Positions 41,342 to 51,036 are shown, counted from the first letter of the stretch. The stretch is 64,000 nucleotides of DNA from Nocardioides sp. InS609-2 (GCF_023208195.1 NZ_CP060034.1:3782001-3846000), one strand, 5' to 3'. The notes: a model not told the origin generated them from the sequence alone. Program-made: numbers and translations.

Positions 41342-42415
41342 TCAGCGGGTGAGGAACGGGTAGTCCGTGTAGCCCTCGGCGCCGCCGCCGTAGAACGTGT
41401 CGGGGTTCGGCTCGTTCAGCTCGGCGCCGGTCGCCCAGCGCTCCGGCAGGTCCGGGTTGGCGATGAACAGGCGGCCGATGGCGACCGCGTCGGCCAGGTC
41501 CTTGTCGAGGATCTCCTGGGCGGACTCGCGGGTCGTCACGTCGCCAAAGCCGTCGTTGGCGATCAGCACGCCGCCGAAGGCCGCGCGCAGGTCCTGCACC
41601 AGGTCGAGCTTCGGGTCGGCCAGCACGCTGAGGTAGGCCGGCCCGAGGGGAGCGATGGCCTCGATGAGCGCCGTGTACGTCGCCTCGACGTCGGCCGGGT
41701 CCTCCTCGGTGGCGCCCTGGATGTTGTGGGCTGGGGAGATCCGGATGCCGACCTTGTCAGCGCCGATGGCCGCCACGACTGCCTGCGTGACCTCGATGCC
41801 GAAGCGGGCCCGGTTGGCCGGAGAGCCGCCGTACTCGTCGGTGCGCTCGTTGGAGCCCGGGGCGAGGAACTGGTGGATGAGGTAGCCGTTGGCGGCGTGG
41901 ACCTCGACTCCGTCCAGGCCGGCCTCGATCGCGTTTCGGGCAGCCGTGACGTACTCCTGCACAGCAGCGGGGATCTCGTCGGTCTCGAGGGCGCGCGGCA
42001 CCGGGAACGGCTTGGGGCCGCCGGCGGTGAACATCTGGTCTGGTGCCGCGATCGCGCTCGGGGCGATGATCTCCTGGCCGCCGGTGTTGTCGGGGTGAGA
42101 GATGCGGCCTGCGTGCATCAGTTGGGCGACGATGCGTCCGCCCTCGGCGTGTACGGCGTCGGCGACGCGACGCCAGCCGGCGATCTGCTCGGCGGAGTGG
42201 AAGCCGGGCGTGTCGAGGTAGCCCTGCCCACGCGCGCTGGGCTGGCTGCCCTCGGTGATGATCAGCCCGGCGGAGGCGCGCTGCGAGTAGTACTCGACGG
42301 CGAGGTCGCCCGGCACCCCGTCGGAGTCGGCTCGGTTGCGGGTCAGGGGCGCCATCACCAGGCGGTTGGGCAGCTCCCAGGACTTGACGGTCAGGGCCTC
42401 GAACAGATCAGGCAT
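41342..42415 (-). CDS. Old-yellow-enzyme family alkene reductase (NemA-like)
   Basis: The 357-residue FMN-dependent TIM-barrel ene-reductase reads PNRLVMAPLTRNRADSDGVP, IITEGSQPSARGQGYLDTPG, QLMHAGRISHP, and the substrate-binding/active site segment GVEVHAANGYLIHQFLAPGS, ending with the FMN phosphate site FGGVLIANDGFG and AVAIGRLFIANPDLPER. It reduces activated C=C bonds of enals, enones or nitro compounds using NAD(P)H. An inverted repeat TGGTTGA-N8-TCAACCA lies just upstream, consistent with repression by an electrophile-sensing MarR/HxlR/TetR-type protein encoded elsewhere. Confidence 0.9.
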   Translation of the reverse strand: MPDLFEALTVKSWELPNRLVMAPLTRNRADSDGVPGDLAVEYYSQRASAGLIITEGSQPSARGQGYLDTPGFHSAEQIAGWRRVADAVHAEGGRIVAQLMHAGRISHPDNTGGQEIIAPSAIAAPDQMFTAGGPKPFPVPRALETDEIPAAVQEYVTAARNAIEAGLDGVEVHAANGYLIHQFLAPGSNERTDEYGGSPANRARFGIEVTQAVVAAIGADKVGIRISPAHNIQGATEEDPADVEATYTALIEAIAPLGPAYLSVLADPKLDLVQDLRAAFGGVLIANDGFGDVTTRESAQEILDKDLADAVAIGRLFIANPDLPERWATGAELNEPNPDTFYGGGAEGYTDYPFLTR

Positions 42416-42436
42416 GCGTGTCTCCTCTGGTGGAAT

Positions 42437-42458
42437 TGGTTGAACACTCCATCAACCA
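42437..42458. promoter_or_regulatory. Inverted repeat upstream of the ene-reductase gene
   Basis: TGGTTGA (42437-42443) and TCAACCA (42452-42458) are perfect inverted complements with an 8-base spacer, 22 bases upstream of the ene-reductase start codon. The inner TTGA...TCAA spacing fits a winged-helix dimer. Confidence 0.55.
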
Positions 42459-42504
42459 GGGGAGGTGTGCCGGTCATTCCGAACGCGCGCGAGAATGGAG
42501 GGCG

Positions 42505-42657
42505 ATGAACATCACGCCGCTCCACCTGGGGGCCCTGCATCCCTTTGAGCAGGTGCTCACGCTGCTGCTCGCGTTCGGGCCGTTCCTGCTGCTCGGGATC
42601 GTGGTGTGGCTGCGCCGCCGCCAGGACGCCGCCCCCGCCGCGGATCAGGACAGGTAG
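42505..42657 (+). CDS. Small single-pass membrane protein
   Basis: A 50-residue protein from ATG 42505 (MNITPLHLGALHPFEQVLTL, LLAFGPFLLLGIVVWLRRRQ), preceded by GGAGGGCG as Shine-Dalgarno. It has one transmembrane helix (about residues 16-36) and a basic then acidic tail, so the C-terminus is probably cytoplasmic. Short proteins of this kind are common in actinobacteria, without assigned function. Its 3' end overlaps the convergent DUF2505 gene by 13 bases. Confidence 0.7.
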   Translation: MNITPLHLGALHPFEQVLTLLLAFGPFLLLGIVVWLRRRQDAAPAADQDR

Positions 42658-43136
42658 TCGCGGCCGACCTTGTTCTCCGACTTGAGTGCCTTGAGCAGCA
42701 TGTCCGCCACGACGCCCTCGATCTTGCCGCCGACCAGCGGGATGCCGACCCTGATCGTCAGGTCGACGGTCTCGGTGGTGACGCCGCCCGACTCCACGAG
42801 CGTGATGGTGCCGGCCATCTCGCCCGGCTTGCCCGGGATAGCGACGGTGAGGACGGCGTGCTCGGCGGCCGACCACTCCTCGTCCTGCACGATCGAGATC
42901 TCGTCGCCGACGAACTTGGCCGCGAACGACGGGAGACCCCTGGCCGCCTGCACCTGGTCGATCCGCACGTGCTTGCCCTCGCCGGAGGCCTCGATCGTCA
43001 CGTCGTGGCGTAGCACGCCCTGGGCGTCGCACACCCGCTCACGAAACGCCGGGTCGGCGAGCATTGCGGCGACATCGGCCAGCGGCGCGTCGTACGTCAG
43101 ATCATGGGTCAGTCGTTTGCTCATGGCCGACATCAT
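42645..43136 (-). CDS. DUF2505 (SRPBCC-like) protein
   Basis: A 163-residue soluble protein. The sequence (KRLTHDLTYDAPLADVAAML, ADPAFRERVCDAQGVLRHDV, GLPSFAAKFVGDEISIVQDE, VDLTIRVGIPLVGGKIEGVV) matches the actinobacterial DUF2505 family, with a START/SRPBCC-type helix-grip fold that binds hydrophobic ligands. Start may be ATG 43136 or ATG 43124. Ligand and role unknown. Divergent from the glutamate dehydrogenase gene. Confidence 0.88.
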   Translation of the reverse strand: MMSAMSKRLTHDLTYDAPLADVAAMLADPAFRERVCDAQGVLRHDVTIEASGEGKHVRIDQVQAARGLPSFAAKFVGDEISIVQDEEWSAAEHAVLTVAIPGKPGEMAGTITLVESGGVTTETVDLTIRVGIPLVGGKIEGVVADMLLKALKSENKVGRDYLS

Positions 43137-43150
43137 GGCGCATACCGATT

Positions 43151-43177
43151 GACAGCCACCCGTGTTGTGTGGCTGTC
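43151..43177. promoter_or_regulatory. Perfect inverted repeat upstream of gdh
   Basis: GACAGCCAC (43151-43159) and GTGGCTGTC (43169-43177) are perfect inverted complements with a 9-base spacer, in the 64-base gap between the divergent DUF2505 and NAD-glutamate dehydrogenase genes. The left arm overlaps a TTGACA -35-like hexamer (43149-43154), so a bound repressor could block transcription. Confidence 0.55.
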
Positions 43178-43200
43178 GTCACGAGTCCTAGGGTCGGCTT

Positions 43201-46200
43201 GTGCCCACCACGATCGAGGATGACAAGGCCGAACTGATCGCCAGGGCGACGGACGTCGCCCACAAGAGCTCGGGCACCGGTGGCCCACCGCACGAGGTCG
43301 TGGGATCGCTGTTGCGGGCCTACTACCGCCACGTCGCTCCGGAGGACGTCTCCGAGCGCAGCGGGACCGACCTGTACGGCGCCCTGGCGAGCCACTACAA
43401 GCTCGCCGAGAGCCGGCCGCAGGGCCGCGCGGTCGTCCGGGTCAGCACGCCCGGCCTCTCCGACACCGGCTGGTCGGCCGGCGGTCGTTCGGTCGTCGAG
43501 ATCGTCACCGATGACATGCCGTTCCTCGTCGACTCCGTGACGATGGAGCTCGGCCGCCTGCAGCGCAACGTGCACGCCGTGATCCACCCCCAGTTACAGG
43601 TGCTGCGCGACATCACCGGCACCCTCGAGAGCGTGCGCGCCGTCGAGGAGGGCGAGGTCGCCCCCGACGACCAGGCGCTGGCCGAGTCGTGGATGCACGT
43701 CGAGATCGACCGGATCGCCGGCGACGAGGGCGCCGCCGAGATCGAGCAGTCGCTGCGCAAGGTCCTCCAGGACGTCCGCGAGTCGGTCGAGGACTGGGAG
43801 AGGATGCAGGCCCAGATCAAGGCGATCGGCGACGAGCTCGTCGAGTCCCCGCCGCCGCTGTCGGCCGAGGAGCTGCGCCAGGGACGCGACCTGCTGAAGT
43901 GGCTGTCTGCCGACCACTTCACCTTCCTCGGCTACCGCGAGTACAAGCTCGAGGACGACGGCGACGACGTGCTGCTGCGCGCCGTACCCGGCACCGGCCT
44001 CGGGATCCTGCGCGCCGACCAGGACATGTCGACGTCGTTCGGCAAGCTCCCCACGCTGGTCAAGGCGAAGGCACGCGAGAAGACGCTGCTCGTGCTCGCC
44101 AAGGCCAACTCGCGGGCGACCGTGCACCGGCCGGCCTACCTCGACTACGTCGGCATCAAGAAGTTCGACGCCAACGGTGAGGTCGTGGGGGAGCGCCGCT
44201 TCCTCGGGCTGTTCTCCAGCGGCGCCTACACCGAGTCGCTGACGCATATCCCGCTGCTCCGTGAGAAGGCCGCCGAGGTGCAGCGCATTGCGGGCTTCGA
44301 CCAGCGCAGCCACGCCGGCAAGGCCCTGATGGACACCCTCGAGAACTACCCGCGCGACGAGCTCTTCCACACTCCCGTCGAGGAGCTCGCGCCGATCGCC
44401 GAGAACGTCATGTACGCCGGCGAGCGGCGTCAGCTGCGGGCGTTCGTCCGTCGCGACACCTACGGCCGCTACGTCTCGGTGCTCGTCTACCTACCCCGCG
44501 ACCGCTACAACACCGGCGTCCGCGAGCGCTTCGCGCAGATCCTCAAGGACCGTCTCGGCGGCGACTCCGTGGAGTTCACCGCACGTGTCAACGAGTCGTC
44601 GACGGCGCGCGTGCACTTCGTCGTACACCCGCCCAAGGGTGGCCACATCGGCGACATCGACACCTCCGACATCGAGCGCCGGCTGGCCGCCGCCTCGCGC
44701 TCGTGGCGCGACGACTTCATCGCCGCCGTCATCGGAGAGTACGGCGACGAGCGGGGCTCGCGGCTCGGCCGCTCCTACCTGGAGTCGTTCCCCGAGGCCT
44801 ACAAGGAGGACTTCAGCCCGGCCACCGCCTCCACGGACCTCGGCCGGCTGGAAGCCATCACGGGCGGCGTGGGGCTCGACCTCGCGCTCTACGCCCATGT
44901 CGACGCGGGCCGCGGCGAGGCCCGGCTCAAGGTCTTCCGCATCGGACCGCCGCTGTCGCTGTCGCAGGTGCTGCCGATGCTGTCGTCGATGGGTGTCGAG
45001 GTGGTCGACGAGCGGCCCTACGAGCTCAGTGCCCTGCCCCGCCAGACCTACATCTACGAGTTCGGGCTTCGCTACGGCCGTGAGCTGCCCGAGCCCGCCC
45101 GCAGGCTGTTCGTCGACGCGCTGCGTGCCGTCTGGGACGGCTACAACGAGATCGACGGCTTCAACTCACTGGTGCTCGGGGCCGGGCTGACGTGGCGCCA
45201 GGCCACGGTGCTGCGCGCCTATGCGAAGTACATGAGGCAGGGCAACTCGCCTTTCGCCCTCGACTACATCGAGGGCGCGCTGCGCGGCAACGTCGACATC
45301 ACCCGGCTGCTCGTCCAGCTCTTCGAGTCCCGCTTCGACCCCGGCAAGGACCACCTGCCGGCCGACGCGGAGGCCCGGGTCGCCCTCGTCGAAGCGGTGC
45401 AGGACAAGCTGGCCAGGGCTCTCGACGACGTCGTCAGCCTCGACCACGACCGCATCCTGCGCTCCTACCTGACCCACATCAACGCGACGCTGCGCACCAA
45501 CTACTTCCAGCCCGCCACCGGTGGCGGCGTGCACGACTACATGTCGTTCAAGATGGAGCCGTCGGCCATCCCCGACCTGCCCGCGCCGCGGCCGAAGTAC
45601 GAGATCTTCGTCTACAGCCCGCGGGTCGAGGGCGTGCACCTGCGCTTCGGCGCGGTGGCGCGTGGTGGCCTGCGCTGGTCCGACCGACGCGACGACTTCC
45701 GCACCGAGGTGCTCGGCCTGGTGAAGGCGCAGATGGTGAAGAACACCGTGATCGTGCCGGTCGGCGCGAAGGGCGGATTCTTCGCCAAGCAGCTGCCCGA
45801 CTCCTCCGACCGCGACGCGTGGCTCGCCGAGGGCGTGGCCTGCTACAAGACGTTCATCTGCGGGCTGCTCGACGTCACCGACAACCTCGTCGACGGCGTG
45901 ACGGTGCCGGCGCCCGGCGTCGTACGCCATGACGGTGACGACTCCTACCTCGTCGTCGCCGCCGACAAGGGCACCGCGACGTTCTCCGACATCGCCAACG
46001 GCGTGGCCAACGACTACGGCTTCTGGCTGGGGGACGCGTTCGCCTCCGGTGGCTCGGTCGGTTACGACCACAAGGTCATGGGCATCACCGCGCGCGGCGC
46101 GTGGGTCTCGGTGCAGCGGCACTTCCGCGAGCGCGGCATCGACTGCCAGACCGAGGACTTCACCGCCGTCGGCATCGGCGACATGTCGGGCGACGTGTTC

Positions 46201-48081
46201 GGCAACGGCATGCTCTGCTCCGAGCACACCCGGCTCGTGGCCGCCTTCGACCACCGCGACATCTTCCTCGACCCAGAGCCTGACGCCGCCTCGTCGTACG
46301 CCGAGCGCAAGCGTCTCTTCGACCTGCCCCGCTCGAGCTGGCAGGACTACGACAAGAGCCTGATCTCCTCGGGCGGCGGCATCTTCAGCCGCAACCTGAA
46401 GTCGATCCCGCTCAACGACACCGTGCGCACCGCCCTCGGCATCTCCGGCGACGTGCCGAGCATGACGCCCGCCGAGCTGATGAAGGCGATCCTGCTGGCG
46501 CCGGTCGACCTGCTCTGGAACGGCGGCATCGGCACCTACGTCAAGGCGTCCGACGAGACGCATGCCGACGCCGGAGACAAGGCCAACGACGCGATCCGCG
46601 TCGACGGTGGGCAGCTGCGCGCCCAGTGCGTCGGCGAGGGTGGCAACCTGGGCTTCACCCAGCTCGGCCGCATCGAGTACGCCCGGTCGTCCCGGCGCGG
46701 TGAGGGTGGCCGGATGAACACCGACTTCATCGACAACTCCGCCGGCGTCGACACCTCCGACCACGAGGTGAACATCAAGATCCTGCTCGACAAGGTCGTG
46801 GCCGACGGCGACCTGACCGGCAAGCAGCGCAACACGTTGCTCGCCGAGATGACCGACGAGGTCGCCGAGCTGGTGCTGCGCGACAACTACGAGCAGAACC
46901 TCGCGCTGGCCAACGCCGCCGCCAACGCGCCCGGGCTGCTGCACGTGCACGAGGACTGGATGAAGGCGCTCGAGCGCCGCGGCGTGCTCAACCGTGAGCT
47001 CGAGGGCCTGCCGACCACCCGGCAGGTACGCCGCCTCCTCGAGCGCGGTGACGCGCTGTCCGTGCCGGAGCTGTCGGTGCTGCTCGCCTGGACCAAGATC
47101 GTGCTGGCCGAGGACCTGCTGGCCTCCGACCTGCCCGACGACCCGTTCCTACGCGCCGACCTCTTCGCCTACTTCCCGTCGAAGATGCGGCAGGGCTACC
47201 GCACCCAGATGCTCGACCACCCGCTGCGCCGCCAGATCATCGTGACCCAGGTCGTCAACGACCTGGTCAACGGCGCCGGCATGACGTTCTGGCCGCGGCT
47301 GGCCGGCGAGACCGGCGCCAGCGCGGCCGACCTGACCCGGGCCAACTTCGTGGCCCGCGAGATCTTCGGGTCGCTACAGCTGCGTGACGACCTGAAGTCC
47401 TACGACAACGTGCTGCCCGCGACGTTGCAGACACGGATGCGCATCGAGATGCGCACCCTGGTCGAGCGCGCCTCGCGGTGGCTGGTCAACAACCGGCGTC
47501 CTCCGCTCGACAGTGAGTCGACCGTCACGGCCTTCGAGGTGAAGGTGCAGAAGGTGATGGCCGAGCTGCCCGACCTGATGAGCGGACGCGAACTCGGTGC
47601 GTTCGTCGAGCGTCGCGACTCGCTGGTGGCCGAAGGGGTGCCCGAGGAGCTCGCCACCCGGGTGGCCGTGCTGCCGCCGTCGTACGCACTGCTCAACGTC
47701 GTCGAGACCGCAGAGCGCGAGGGTGTCGACCCGGCCGAGGTGGCGCGCGTGCACTTCGCGCTCGGCGAGCGACTCGGCCTGCCGGCGCTCGTGGGCCGCA
47801 TCATCAACCTCCCGCGTGATGACCGCTGGGCCACGATGGCGCGGGCCGCACTGCGCGACGACCTGTATGCCGTGCATGCACAGCTGACCGCGCAGGTGCT
47901 CGAGGCGACGACCGACGCGGAGTCCGCGCCGGCACGGGTTGCCTCGTGGGAGGACGCCGATCCCGACCAGGTGGGGCGGTCCGCCGCGACGCTCGAGGAG
48001 ATCTGCTCCGACGACAATCCCGACCTCGCGCGCATGTCCGTGGGCCTGCGTGTCGTCCGCGCCCTGCTTGCCACCGGGTGA
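43201..48081 (+). CDS. gdh: NAD-specific glutamate dehydrogenase, large (GDH2/L-180) type
   Basis: The 1626-residue protein belongs to the very large class of bacterial NAD-dependent glutamate dehydrogenases (about 1600 residues) that convert glutamate to 2-oxoglutarate and ammonia. The N-terminal half is a regulatory region with ACT-like parts (IVTDDMPFLVDSVTMELGRL). The catalytic part, about residues 700-1250, contains RFGAVARGGLRWSDRRDDFR, KNTVIVPVGAKGGFFAKQLP and GIGDMSGDVFGNGMLCSEHT, followed by the NAD-binding region. GTG 43201 is the start. It may work with pruA (41 kb) in feeding glutamate into the TCA cycle. Confidence 0.95.
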   Translation: MPTTIEDDKAELIARATDVAHKSSGTGGPPHEVVGSLLRAYYRHVAPEDVSERSGTDLYGALASHYKLAESRPQGRAVVRVSTPGLSDTGWSAGGRSVVEIVTDDMPFLVDSVTMELGRLQRNVHAVIHPQLQVLRDITGTLESVRAVEEGEVAPDDQALAESWMHVEIDRIAGDEGAAEIEQSLRKVLQDVRESVEDWERMQAQIKAIGDELVESPPPLSAEELRQGRDLLKWLSADHFTFLGYREYKLEDDGDDVLLRAVPGTGLGILRADQDMSTSFGKLPTLVKAKAREKTLLVLAKANSRATVHRPAYLDYVGIKKFDANGEVVGERRFLGLFSSGAYTESLTHIPLLREKAAEVQRIAGFDQRSHAGKALMDTLENYPRDELFHTPVEELAPIAENVMYAGERRQLRAFVRRDTYGRYVSVLVYLPRDRYNTGVRERFAQILKDRLGGDSVEFTARVNESSTARVHFVVHPPKGGHIGDIDTSDIERRLAAASRSWRDDFIAAVIGEYGDERGSRLGRSYLESFPEAYKEDFSPATASTDLGRLEAITGGVGLDLALYAHVDAGRGEARLKVFRIGPPLSLSQVLPMLSSMGVEVVDERPYELSALPRQTYIYEFGLRYGRELPEPARRLFVDALRAVWDGYNEIDGFNSLVLGAGLTWRQATVLRAYAKYMRQGNSPFALDYIEGALRGNVDITRLLVQLFESRFDPGKDHLPADAEARVALVEAVQDKLARALDDVVSLDHDRILRSYLTHINATLRTNYFQPATGGGVHDYMSFKMEPSAIPDLPAPRPKYEIFVYSPRVEGVHLRFGAVARGGLRWSDRRDDFRTEVLGLVKAQMVKNTVIVPVGAKGGFFAKQLPDSSDRDAWLAEGVACYKTFICGLLDVTDNLVDGVTVPAPGVVRHDGDDSYLVVAADKGTATFSDIANGVANDYGFWLGDAFASGGSVGYDHKVMGITARGAWVSVQRHFRERGIDCQTEDFTAVGIGDMSGDVFGNGMLCSEHTRLVAAFDHRDIFLDPEPDAASSYAERKRLFDLPRSSWQDYDKSLISSGGGIFSRNLKSIPLNDTVRTALGISGDVPSMTPAELMKAILLAPVDLLWNGGIGTYVKASDETHADAGDKANDAIRVDGGQLRAQCVGEGGNLGFTQLGRIEYARSSRRGEGGRMNTDFIDNSAGVDTSDHEVNIKILLDKVVADGDLTGKQRNTLLAEMTDEVAELVLRDNYEQNLALANAAANAPGLLHVHEDWMKALERRGVLNRELEGLPTTRQVRRLLERGDALSVPELSVLLAWTKIVLAEDLLASDLPDDPFLRADLFAYFPSKMRQGYRTQMLDHPLRRQIIVTQVVNDLVNGAGMTFWPRLAGETGASAADLTRANFVAREIFGSLQLRDDLKSYDNVLPATLQTRMRIEMRTLVERASRWLVNNRRPPLDSESTVTAFEVKVQKVMAELPDLMSGRELGAFVERRDSLVAEGVPEELATRVAVLPPSYALLNVVETAEREGVDPAEVARVHFALGERLGLPALVGRIINLPRDDRWATMARAALRDDLYAVHAQLTAQVLEATTDAESAPARVASWEDADPDQVGRSAATLEEICSDDNPDLARMSVGLRVVRALLATG

Positions 48082-48105
48082 CGCCAAAGCGCTAGCCTCG
48101 AACGC

Positions 48106-49005
48106 ATGGGAGCCATCGAGGTCATTGACCTCGCCAAGGCCTACGGGGAGCTAAGAGCGGTTGACGGGGTGAGTTTCGAGGTCGCCGAAGGAGAGTTCTT
48201 CGGTATCCTCGGACCCAACGGTGCGGGCAAGACCACCACCCTGGAGATGATCGAGGGCCTCCGGAAGCCGGACGCGGGGACCGTCACCGTGCTGGGGGAG
48301 AAGCCCTGGCCACGCAACCCGCGACTGCTGCCGAGGATGGGGGTGCAGCTCCAGGCGTCGTCGTTCTTCGAACGGCTCACGGCCCGCGAGCAGATCCACA
48401 CCTTCGCCGCGTTGTACGGCGTCCCGCCGGGACGCGGCGACGAGTGGCTCGAACGCGTGGGACTCGAGGACAAGGTCGACTCCCGGGTCGAGGACCTGTC
48501 TGGTGGCCAGATGCAGCGGCTGTCGATCGCCTGCGCGCTGGTGCCCGATCCCGACGTGGTGTTCCTCGACGAGCCGACGGCGGCGCTCGACCCGCAGGCC
48601 CGGCGCAACCTCTGGGACCTGCTCGCCGGACTCAACGACTCCGGCCGCACCGTCGTCCTCACCACGCACTACATGGACGAGGCCGAGGTGCTGTGTGACC
48701 GGGTCGCGATCATGGACCACGGCAAGGTGCTCAAGCTCGACACCCCGCGCCAGCTGATCCGGTCGCTCGACGCGCCGACCCGGATCACCGTGGCCGCCGG
48801 CCAGCTCGAGCAGAGGGAGGCCGAGTCGATGCCCGGCATCGAGAAGGCTCACACCGACACCGACGGGCTGGTGCTCACGACACGCGAGCCGGCCGTCGTA
48901 CTCACGAGGCTGGCGGATGGCGGTCACCTCGACGGGATCGCCGTGGCCTCCGGCACGCTCGAGGACGTCTTCCTCGACGTCACCGGACGGGAGTACCGCG
49001 CTTGA
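48106..49005 (+). CDS. ABC transporter ATP-binding protein (DRI/ABC-2 exporter type)
   Basis: The 299-residue ATPase has Walker A LGPNGAGKTTTLEMIEGL, signature LSGGQMQRLSIACAL, Walker B DPDVVFLDEPTAALDP and switch His VLTTHYMDEAEVL. The C-terminal extension (about 225-299) is typical of drug-resistance/lipid exporter ATPases. It is followed by an ABC-2 permease 49 bases later, making a two-gene exporter that drives efflux of an unknown, probably hydrophobic substrate. Starts at ATG 48106, 24 bases after gdh. Confidence 0.92.
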   Translation: MGAIEVIDLAKAYGELRAVDGVSFEVAEGEFFGILGPNGAGKTTTLEMIEGLRKPDAGTVTVLGEKPWPRNPRLLPRMGVQLQASSFFERLTAREQIHTFAALYGVPPGRGDEWLERVGLEDKVDSRVEDLSGGQMQRLSIACALVPDPDVVFLDEPTAALDPQARRNLWDLLAGLNDSGRTVVLTTHYMDEAEVLCDRVAIMDHGKVLKLDTPRQLIRSLDAPTRITVAAGQLEQREAESMPGIEKAHTDTDGLVLTTREPAVVLTRLADGGHLDGIAVASGTLEDVFLDVTGREYRA

Positions 49006-49054
49006 GCACCCCACGAAACCGCTTGCTGCACTCGCGTTTCCGCGGGGACCCCGC

Positions 49055-50116
49055 ATGAACGCGTTCCTGGCCTTGTCGAAGGCGATCATCAAGGGCTTCC
49101 TGCGCGACCGCACGTCGGTGTTCTTCGCCGTCATCTTCCCGCTGATGTTCCTGGTGCTCTTCGGTGGCATCTTCAGCGACCAGAGCCAGTCACAGGTCGA
49201 GCTCATCGAGGTCGGCAAGGTCAGCCTGATCGACGACCTGCCGAAGGAGGCCAAGAAGGCCTTCGAGGACACCTTCGAGATCGAGAAGTCCAACGACCTC
49301 ACGGCCGCCATCAAGAAGGTGCGCAAGGGCCATGCCGACGTGGCCGTGCAGATGGACGGCGGCACCCTCGTCGCGCACTACACGCAGACCGACCAGGTGA
49401 AGGCCGGCATCACGCAGGGCACGCTGCGGTCGTTCGTCGACGCCAGCAACATCGCGATGTCCGGTCAGCCACCGACCTACGGCTTCGAGACGCAGGCGGT
49501 CGAGGACGACTCGCTGCGCACCATCCAGTTCGTCACGCCTGGCCTGCTCGGCTGGGCGATCGCGATGAGTGCGTCGTTCGGGGCGGCCGCGACCCTCAAC
49601 GGCTGGCGCAACTCCAAGCTGCTGCGCCGGTTGCAGCTCTCGCCGGTTTCCACGACGACCGTGGTGGCGGCGAGGGTGGTGGTCACCATCGCCATCGCGC
49701 TGACGCAGATGGCAATCTTCCTCGGCCTCGGGGCGGTGGCGTTCGGGCTCAAGCTGACCGGGGCCTGGCCGGCGGCGATCCCACTGCTGATCGTCGGCAC
49801 GTTGTGCTTCATGGCGATCGGCCTGCTTGCCGGAGCCGTGGCGAAGTCGACCGAGGGCGCGGTCAACATGGCCAACTTCATCGTGCTGCCGATGTCGTTC
49901 CTGAGCGGGTCGTTCTTTCCCCTGGAGGGATCGCCGCAATGGCTGCAGATCGTGTCGAAGTGCCTGCCGCTCCGGTGGCTCAACGACGGCATGCTCGACG
50001 TGATGGTGCGTGGCGAGGGGCCTGCGGCGATCGGCCTGCCCCTCGCCGTACTCGCCGGCTTCGCTGTCGTCGTCACCCTGCTGGCCGCCCGGCTCTTCCG
50101 GTGGGAGACCACCTAG
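49055..50116 (+). CDS. ABC-2 family permease
   Basis: A 353-residue membrane protein from ATG 49055 with one N-terminal helix (about 19-40), a large extracytoplasmic loop (about 41-165, VELIEVGKVSLIDDLPKEAK...), and five C-terminal helices ending in the ABC-2 signature region ANFIVLPMSFLSGSFFPLEG. It pairs with the ATPase just upstream. This one-plus-five topology with a large loop is typical of type V/DrrB-YhgE-like exporters. Substrate unknown. Confidence 0.9.
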   Translation: MNAFLALSKAIIKGFLRDRTSVFFAVIFPLMFLVLFGGIFSDQSQSQVELIEVGKVSLIDDLPKEAKKAFEDTFEIEKSNDLTAAIKKVRKGHADVAVQMDGGTLVAHYTQTDQVKAGITQGTLRSFVDASNIAMSGQPPTYGFETQAVEDDSLRTIQFVTPGLLGWAIAMSASFGAAATLNGWRNSKLLRRLQLSPVSTTTVVAARVVVTIAIALTQMAIFLGLGAVAFGLKLTGAWPAAIPLLIVGTLCFMAIGLLAGAVAKSTEGAVNMANFIVLPMSFLSGSFFPLEGSPQWLQIVSKCLPLRWLNDGMLDVMVRGEGPAAIGLPLAVLAGFAVVVTLLAARLFRWETT

Positions 50117-50118
50117 GA

Positions 50119-50985
50119 ATGGGGCTGCTCTTCGCCACCAGCCGCGCGCGGGTACGACGCGTACGGCGGCGCCTCGCGGGCGACACGCGCAGCCCGCTCG
50201 CCGGCCGCCGGGTCCTGGTCACCGGAGCCTCGTCGGGCATCGGCGAGGCCACAGCCCGGGCGGCGGCTGCCCGAGGTGCGTCGGTGCTGCTCGTCGCGCG
50301 GCGCGAGCCCGAGCTGCAACGGCTGGCTGACGACATCCGGGCCGGCGGCGGACGAGCCTGGGTGCATGCCTGTGATCTGACCGACGCCGACTCCGTCGAT
50401 GCGCTGGTGAGCGCGGTGCTGACCGAGCACGGCGGTGTCGACTACCTCGTCAACAACGCCGGCCGGTCGATCCGCCGGTCGCTGGCGCTCAGCCACGACC
50501 GGCTGCACGACTTCGAGCGCACGATGGCGGTCAACTATTTCGGCCCGGTGCGGCTGACGATGGGACTGTTGCCGGCGATGCGGGCCCAGCGGTTCGGGCA
50601 GGTGGTCAACATCGTCACGTGGGGCGTCCAGCTCAAGGCGCCCAAGTTCGCGGCGTACATCGCCTCCAAGACGGCGCTCGACAGCTGGTCGCGCATCGCG
50701 GGGCGCGAGACCTACGGCGACAACGTCACCTTCACCAACATGCGGTTCGGGCTGGTGCGCACCCCGATGGTGACGCCGACCGAGGCGTACGCCGGCCACG
50801 GCGCCTCGCCGGAGCAGGCGGCCGGGCGTGTGTTGCGGGCGCTGGAGGACCGGCCGGTGACTGTCGACGGCGTCGTGGGCAAGTTCGGCGAGCTGCTCAA
50901 CCTGGTCGCACCACGTGCCACCGACGCGCTGTTCCACCGTGTCGACCGCCGCTCGCCCGACTCGGCGGCCGCTCGCGGCGAATGA
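50119..50985 (+). CDS. Short-chain dehydrogenase/reductase
   Basis: The 288-residue SDR starts at ATG 50119, two bases after the permease. The N-terminal 27 residues are basic (RARVRRVRRRL); then come the NAD(P) motif RVLVTGASSGIGEATARAAA, the structural motif DYLVNNAGRSIRRSL, and the active-site Tyr/Lys in FAAYIASKTALDSW. The usual catalytic Ser position falls in NIVTWGVQLKA, where Thr may take its place. Substrate unknown; proximity to the ABC exporter is suggestive only of shared transcription. Confidence 0.88.
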   Translation: MGLLFATSRARVRRVRRRLAGDTRSPLAGRRVLVTGASSGIGEATARAAAARGASVLLVARREPELQRLADDIRAGGGRAWVHACDLTDADSVDALVSAVLTEHGGVDYLVNNAGRSIRRSLALSHDRLHDFERTMAVNYFGPVRLTMGLLPAMRAQRFGQVVNIVTWGVQLKAPKFAAYIASKTALDSWSRIAGRETYGDNVTFTNMRFGLVRTPMVTPTEAYAGHGASPEQAAGRVLRALEDRPVTVDGVVGKFGELLNLVAPRATDALFHRVDRRSPDSAAARGE

Positions 50986-51036
50986 CGCAGCGGCGGCCGT
51001 GACCCTGGTGGGCCACGACCGCCGGCTCTGGATGGA

